Shown: piece after piece, positions 57,502 to 64,000 of the stretch
How the letters are laid out: each line of letters opens with the position of its first letter
Numbering within the stretch: position 1 is the first letter of the stretch
Origin: Biscogniauxia marginata
Taxonomy: Eukaryota; Ascomycota; Sordariomycetes; Xylariales; Xylariaceae
Reading direction: 5' to 3'
Assembly: GCA_022695795.1 (NCBI GenBank)
Contig: MU404070.1
Location: 310,001 to 374,000, forward strand
DNA length: 64,000 bases
Translations under genes and position numbers: made by a program
The notes under the pieces: model-generated
What the model saw: only the letters and a program-made list of their open reading frames with translations
The model's database searches: none
What the model was told of the DNA's origin: nothing

Positions 57502-60500
57502 TCACACGTACGACCCTCTGTATTTGAATTGGTGCTCCTCGGATTCCCTAAACGTGACTCGAACATGCAATACATCCTTTCTCGTCCTGGCCATCCAGGC
57601 TATGCAGGGATACATCTTTCCTCGCCGGAACTTGTGGTTATCAAATGCACCTCCTATATGCAGATAAGCATCAGTTGTTAGACGAGGCGGGGATGTTACA
57701 TACTAGGATCTAGAATTTTACTATTCAGGGTGTAATAGCCCTCTCCCGTTTGAACATTCAAGCCACATCCCACCACATCTCCTTCGCCATAGCGCTGATC
57801 AGCGTCCTTGATATGTGGCCGATCTGACTCCATATACAAGCCACCGTTGTCTCCTCGGTAAGCCCAAGACCCGGGATTCCATCCAAGGAATGAGTCATCA
57901 GGAATGGATGCCGGGCAGAATCCTACAGCACAAATCCTGAATTCAAAGGTTAGAAAATAATGACGTCGAAAACAAAGCTAAAGGAAGAATAGAAATTCTC
58001 ACTTAGTTTCGGGACATCGGAGAAATTCAACTTCGAAGTAAAAGTATACTATATTTGGCGGAATACACTCTTGGGCCCGAATATAAAGATCATGGACCCA
58101 AGTTTTGAGTGTGATGTTGGCCTCTAAACACAATGTATTAGTAGTAGTCATGGGTGGATAGTTTTTCAGAAGACACTGGCCTATTACCGATCCCTTACAC
58201 GACTGATGCAGGTCACAACCATGAAATTCTGCGTTGGCATCCTCGGAGTCAAAGGCAAAAGTCGATGGCTGCGGATACGGCTTGGTGTTGGCGTCTCGAA
58301 TCCTGAACTTTGGGTGCTTCTCAAGTTTTTCTTCAAGTTCAGGATGACCATGTTTCCCTGCAACGTCGGCGGGTGTCCATCCGTCCTCATCAAGCTCATT
58401 CAGATCGTATACATCTGAGTTGTCCAGCAATAAGAAGAGTATGTCCTCTTGACCGGCTTCAGCTAGCCTGTGAAGTGAGAGCCGAGTTTCCCGTGCTTGT
58501 TTGGAGTGAAGCAGTCTTTTCCCCAAGGCATCCCAAACTACTTTTTCAACTTTAGAACTAGAGAGCCAGCGAATGAGACCGTCCAGCTCAGGATCTGAAA
58601 ATCGATCCGATCCGGCTTTCAACAACAAAACCTTTAGGCACGCGTCATTGGAATTCTTAATGGCAAATTGAAGCGGCTTATCCCCTCTCTTATCAGCAAT
58701 GTCCAAGCTGGCATTGATTCGGTGATCATCAAGCAATAGTCCCACGATCTCCTCCTTTCCTTCTGTTAGGGCTATATGTAGTGGTGTGTAGCCACGGTAC
58801 TTGGTTGCTTGTCGATTTGGGTCGACAGACTGTGCCTTGAGTAAGATATTGACGATATCGGCGTGACCCGTCCCACAAGCCCGCGCTAGCGCACTCTCAC
58901 CAAAGTAAGAATCCCCTTCGTTGACCAACTCTTTATCTTTTTCCGTGACTATCTTTTCAATGAACTTGGGGCACTTTCCTAATTCACAGGCTACTATTAA
59001 TGGCGTACGCCCATGGGAATCCCTGATTTGAGAATCACATCTCTCAGACAAGAATAGAGCAGTGTTGTCATTGCCTTTCTGTATAGCTGAGTGCAAGACC
59101 GTTTGAGGAAACTCATTGTCGTTGAAACTGTTTCTCATAATGTCCCAGATCTGATCGAGACCTGCTTTAGCGGATGGTCCAGTAGCACCCGCAGACGCCA
59201 GCTGAGAGTCCAAGCCTTTTGATTCGGCGAAATGATGTAGTGCATTCTTGCCGTCTTCATCCTTGGTTTTAGGGTCGGCTTTTTTCTCGAGGAGCAGTAG
59301 CGATACTGATGCATTGCCTGCGATGAGTGCACTATGCAATGGCGTCTCACCATTCCGGGCTTTGATATCTACAGTTCTTATGCCACGAATGAGCCCCTCA
59401 ATTATTTCTTCGTGGTCCTGGAACGAATCACTACTAGACTGCACTGCGTAGTGTAGGGCCGTTTTCCCTGCTCTATCGCCGTTGTCCCAACGCCTTTCTG
59501 CCTTCAGCATGGCCAGCACAACCTCCTTTTGGGAATGTTGGCAAGCAAGCATCAAGGGTGTCTGGCCGTTGCTGTTCCTTGCCGACGGCATCGCACCATG
59601 TTTGATCAGAGCCTTGGCTAAAGCGCCTTTCTTTGACGTAACGGCTAGATGGAGTGGTGTTCGGCCTTTGTTATCCTTGTTGTCCACTATCGTGGCCATA
59701 TCCACGCCAGGATTCTTGAACAAACCCTCCATTTCATTGTCGTTTAGAAATCTGATTGCATGGTGGAGGACTGTTTTTCCATCATTATCCTTAACTTTGA
59801 CGTCCCTCCATTTTTTTAGAAACATCCTGCCTATGGCATTCTGCTTTGGCTCTTTTTCATCAAGGTAAGAGAAGACCGTTCTACCAGACAATCTATTTAC
59901 CTGTTCGGGTTTGAAGATGGTTAACAATTGATCGGCGATTCGAGAGTTTTGCGATGTGGCAACGATATGGACTGGGCCCCGACCCCAGCCATCGGGCTCG
60001 ATCTTCTCTTGAATCTTTTTGAAAGGGCCACCCAGAAGAAGATCGACACACGATTCATGACATCCTTCCACTGAGAGATGTAGTGGTTTCATACCGTCCA
60101 GTCCACCCCGTGAAATGATGGTTAAATTTTGGCTCTCCTCTAAGCCTTCCACTTTCCCTAGCAGTATTCGAAGAAGATCACTGTTTCCGGAGGAGGCCGC
60201 TAAGTGAATCGGGCTTTGCTGAAACTTGTTCAGCCACCAGCTGTCCCCATAATTGTCCGGCAAAAAATTAGGGTTGATGTTCTCGTTCTTGTCAGCAAGT
60301 TTTATTTTTGGATAGATAGAAGCATGGTGTCCACCCAAAAATATCTTGCTTGGTGATGTCTTGATCTATTGCGTCGTTAAGATAAGGAGATCCCAAGGTC
60401 ATATGGTGACTTACCGGTGAGATCCAGGAATATTTCGTTATTCTTTGCTTGGTCACAGATTTGTTGATGCAAACTTCTGAACCCAATTCGGTCCAAGAAT

Positions 60501-63500
60501 ATCTTGTCCCTGGTCATTTTGCCCCAAAGCTTGTCAGCTTGGTCCTTGACCTCGGCACAGAGGCAGAAGATGTTGTTGAAAGCTTCTTTTCTCTGCTGCA
60601 ATTCATAAATCGGCAAAAACTTCTCAAGGATACCCGGAAATTTCCTAAAGATTTTGACGAGCAGTTTCTTTAGCTGCTTGTCGAGGCCTTTCGTCTGACC
60701 ATATGGCCTTTCCCCTCCGGTTTCTGTGTTCATTTGCTCGTTTTCCAGATCCTTCGGCCTAATCTCAGACTTTGCGTAATCGAGCGCCAATAGGTAGATA
60801 AATTCCATTGTGCTCACAACTGCAGTCAAAGCGAGAAAGCATTCGGTCTTTGCGGCGATGAGATTTTCTGTCTTATCGAGAAGTTCGATATATCTAGGGG
60901 TTAATTTGACCCAATCTTGCCTTGTTTTCCCCAGAATGTCTTTGGGGAGGGGTTGATCCAAGACTATCTCGTTGGGCAGACGATCTTTAAGGCTGAATAC
61001 CGGAATCACACATAGCAGAATGTCACCCGAAGTTCCAAGACCTGCCCTTTCGCCGTAACTTGCAACATTCGTAAGTATCGTGTGACTGAGCTTCAGACCT
61101 CGCCCAGGTTTTTTTGGTGACTGCAGATCCAGTGGGCCTAGCAATTGGAGCTTGACGTAGTTGCGGATATCTACATCCCCTTGATGGAGGAAATTGGCTG
61201 GAAGGAGAAACCTTGAGACGTTCTGGTTAGTGGCAGCCTGCTCCGTGGAAGCGTCCTGGGCGGGAGCGTGCTTAGAAGGAACATCCTCTGCAAGAGCCTG
61301 CTTAGCGGTAGTCTGATCATTGACTCCCTGCTCAGTGACAGCCCATATGAAGCTTGTGAAGAGATGCTGTGCGCAGATGGTTGCCAAGTCTGCGCTTGAA
61401 TCGTGTATGAGCAGTTTACCCGAAGCTCTGGCTGGTAGATTCTCTAAGGAGGAGTTAGCCAGAGATGTTATGTCTATGCATCGATCTTTTGAAGGATAGC
61501 GGGATTCAAACCATTTGGTGATTTGGGGAAGCCAATTTCAAGCTTTATGTCCATAAACGGAGAGTCTGTCGTGCTCGATCTTCCCCGCTCATCATTCGTC
61601 CAGGGCGTCCACCATTCTATATCTCGAACCAGCACATCAGTCTCGTAGCCAAGGATCCTGGAGTAATTGATATTTTCATCTTTTTCAGATCGTTTTCTCT
61701 CCTGTGCCAGAATGCTTGCGATCCAAAGGGATAAAACTGACTCGATTTCACCCGAATCAACGATCCATCTTGATGACTCGTTCTTGATTAATAATTTCAC
61801 AACATCCGATATGGGCTCTTTATTATTTTGTGAATTCTGGCAGATGATATCATTCCTCGTTATTGGAATAGACCACTCGACTGTTCCTTTGGTGTTTCGT
61901 AGAAAAGTTCTCATGAACATTTCAATAGTGTTTGCCAAGGCTGCCGCAGGTTTGGAGGCGCTGTTAGTCCAGGGATACAATATACCTAGTCGTTTTCGAA
62001 CGCGAACTAGTTGCTCGCTAGGACGTGGGGTATTGGGATTAGGGGATGGGGGTTTTTTCTCAAGATCCCGTGCTGTTTTGACCTCCCACGAGCAAACTTT
62101 ATCGGGGGTCTGGTCTTTCAATGTTCCGTTGATGACCCCTGTGGACTCAAACCCCCCAAACTTGTCGCCGAAGACGAGTTGGATCGCTAGGAAATCGAGT
62201 TCATGTTTGGGCAATGCCTGGCAGGTTGGAGGAGCCCTTCCAAGCCGGCGTCTAATCAGAGCTCTAATGACAGCCATTGCGAGGATGGCACCTAGTTGGG
62301 ACACGGCACATGGCCATGGCAGTCCTCTTAGACCAATGAACTGTGTAGTGAATCCCAACCCCCCGGCCAAGGCACCAACAGATGTCAAAACCTTGAACCA
62401 TCGTTCTCTCTGATGCTGCTTCTCTCGAAGGTCTGTTTGCTGCTTCTCTAGAACGTCTGCTTGTCGGCTTGATGTCAGAATATAGTCCTTCAATCCCCCG
62501 AGGACCACATAAGAGTCGAATTCCTGATCATTAACTTGCTGTGAGCGCTGGACCCAGAACAGTCGAAAAGAGTTTTGATCATGTTCTTTTGGCTCCCACA
62601 GAAATTCGACTGTGCTCTTCTCAATGGCAAATGAACATAGGAACATTCCTATGGAGAGAAGAACGGATCCACTAATGTAACACGGCAAACCCCAAGGTTG
62701 AGGATCATAGGAAATTGATGCCCGGGTTTCTTGGTGTTGGACAGTGACAACAGCGATAACAAACAAAGACAGTTGCAAGATGACCGCAATCACAGTGGCT
62801 AAGATAAGTTCAGCGGCTAATTGCTTGTGCGATATCCTCCCCGGCGGGATATTAAGTTGAAGATTAGGAGGTCCCAGGAATTCCAAGGACCCACCAGATG
62901 CCCCGTCTGGATTATTGTTCGCGTCGCTACCCGAACAGCTTTCCGGATCGATATTTTGCGCCCGAGGTAGTCTGATGGCATATTTGCTACGGTATTCTGT
63001 TTATGAGCCTCGTCAGTAGATCCGCTGGAGCATACTGATGCACCGTCTATCAGAACACGTACCTCGCCGAACCATAACGGTGTTTTGGGGATCTACAATG
63101 CCCTTTTCGAGACCTACCGCAGTTTGGAGTGTGTGAATACCGCACGAATCATCATCTGGTATTCCTGTGTTGGGTTTCTCTGGAAAGAAAACCAGCTGAG
63201 CGATAGTTGGTCGTCCTATAGTCCGAACAATTCCACTCGCACTAAACAACTCACACACCTCAGCAGATGTAGACGACATGAACTCGATTTCGGCAGCGGC
63301 TCGATTTTCGCGGGCACGTCCAATGAAGGCTCGGGTGAATTTGGGCCCTTGAACACGGATAGCACCCGCTATTGCGGTAATAATGCCCAGTGGGACGCAA
63401 GCGAATATCAAGTGGTCGAATACAGTGAAGCTCTCACCGAGGAATTGTTGCGCAAATCGGTCTCCAAATAGGGCAAGGATGCTAATATCAAGGAGTCAAA

Positions 63501-63660
63501 TTAGAAGCGTCGTGCGCGAAATAGGAGAAGACTTAACATACGGACCGATGTCTGAGAAGATATTTAGAAAGAGCTCGTTTTCATCGTCCGCTGCTAGCAC
63601 CCCAACGGCGGATAGCAGGAGAAGTGTAGTCGAAAGACGGAATAGCTTCACAGGATCCAT
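57502..63660 (-). CDS. large transmembrane ankyrin-repeat protein with C-terminal SPRY domain (one frameshift)
   Basis: Seven exons (63542-63660, 63063-63481, 61512-62996, 60415-61443, 58003-60365, 57704-57936, 57502-57653) give about 1,935 residues. The N-terminus MDPVKLFRLSTTLLLLSAVG is a signal/anchor. Further hydrophobic helices lie at about 64-83, 240-265, 283-303, 382-402 and 406-425. From about residue 1,030 to 1,700 come roughly a dozen ankyrin repeats (for example DNKGRTPLHLAVTSKKGALA and YRGYTPLHIALTEGKEEIV). The end is a SPRY domain: VYFYFEVEFL, ICAVGFCPASIPDDSFLGWN, GDVVGCGLNVQTGEGYYTLN and KFRRGKMYPCIAW. The only lesion is at 60324. FGWTP should lead into LHYAS, but about 8 bases are missing, so the frame shifts. 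Every other junction keeps frame. It could be a sequencing error or an early pseudogene. Intracellular ankyrin and SPRY parts suggest a membrane-tethered recognition protein; the ligand is unknown. Confidence 0.82.
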
Positions 63661-64000
63661 ATTTTGTGGTTCTGTTTCAAAAAATTTCGATGGAACATAG
63701 ATGCTTGGGTTAGTACCTTTTACCGGTGGATGAACGTGAAGTATAGTCCATGGAAGAATTGTCGACGTTGTGGTTTCTATTCAGCTGTCCAGCCAAAACA
63801 GTTTATTCAGGAGAATTACGGCAACAACACAAGGCTACATAGACCTATCTCGCAAATTCTCTCGATGCGGTCGATCGACGCATCTTTTAACATTTTATGC
63901 ATTAACCCTGTCTGTGGCTGGAAAACTCGACACGTCAAGCATTTCTCTAACCAAATTATCGAATTAGAGGCGATTATTATCCCCTTCCGCTCCCGATGTC
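63661..64000. other. 5' flank of ankyrin-SPRY gene
   Basis: Upstream sequence of the minus-strand gene reaching the window edge. No gene recognised. Confidence 0.5.

Noticed and set aside
57999..60338. Stand-alone 779-residue ankyrin protein starting at 60338
   Set aside because: Its first codon is TTG inside a conserved GWTP-type repeat, and consistent introns join it to exons on both sides, including the SPRY exons.
60292..60486. Separate small gene between the ankyrin exons
   Set aside because: It is the first-frame continuation of exon 4/5 of the ankyrin-SPRY gene up to the frameshift at 60324.
1..64000. CRISPR array, rRNA operon or prophage
   Set aside because: No regularly spaced direct repeats, no rRNA-like stretches, and the gene structure is eukaryotic with introns.

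Overview
This window is nuclear DNA of a filamentous ascomycete fungus (Pezizomycotina). Sordariomycetes are most likely, but I cannot place it further. The evidence is many short introns (about 47-150 nt) with fungal GTAAGT/GTACGT donors and CTAAC-type branch sites, monocistronic genes on both strands, and typical fungal families: a rhodopsin-domain membrane protein, GMC and BBE-type oxidases, a P450, and an ankyrin-SPRY membrane protein. Moderate-GC gene islands alternate with long AT-rich gene-poor tracts. Several broken genes carry stop codons of the kind left by repeat-induced point mutation (RIP): CAA/CAG to TAA/TAG, or TGG to TAG.

Layout. 1.6-2.8 kb: a two-exon Gfo/Idh/MocA (dihydrodiol/xylose dehydrogenase-like) gene (-). 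2.8-8.1 kb: gene-poor. 8.1-9.6 kb: an intact five-exon rhodopsin-domain membrane protein (+). 9.6-16.4 kb: an AT-rich desert with a decayed ankyrin-repeat fragment near 12.75-12.9 kb. 16.4-17.3 kb: a cystinosin-like PQ-loop transporter (+). 20.6-22.5 kb: an intact three-exon GMC oxidoreductase (+). 24.2-25.9 kb: a DUG3-like class II glutamine amidotransferase (-). 27.5-28.2 kb: a degenerate RING-like protein (-). 29.0-30.2 kb: a probable two-exon protein with a ubiquitin-interacting-motif-like helix (-).

31.9-43.6 kb is the most unusual part. It is a run of broken genes: a secreted BBE-type FAD oxidase, an alcohol-oxidase-like GMC enzyme, a pogo/Fot1-like transposase fragment, a cytochrome P450, a short GMC N-terminal stub, a second BBE-type oxidase and an unidentified protein. 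Nearly all have premature stops, and some also have deletions or frameshifts. It reads as a dead redox-rich accessory cluster, possibly a former secondary-metabolite or detoxification cluster, with a 91-base assembly gap in a 15-bp minisatellite. About 43.6-50.5 kb is further gene-poor sequence with small coding-like scraps and a 21-bp tandem repeat.

50.7-51.9 kb: an intronless, serine-rich protein of unknown function (+). 51.9-57.5 kb: mostly intergenic. 57.5-63.7 kb: one very large seven-exon gene (-) for a roughly 1,935-residue protein with an N-terminal signal/anchor and membrane region, about a dozen ankyrin repeats and a C-terminal SPRY domain. It is intact apart from one frameshift at the first ankyrin repeat. 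The window ends in its 5' flank.

Exon joins were made by eye from splice sites and reading frame. Family assignments come from recognised motifs, with no database search.
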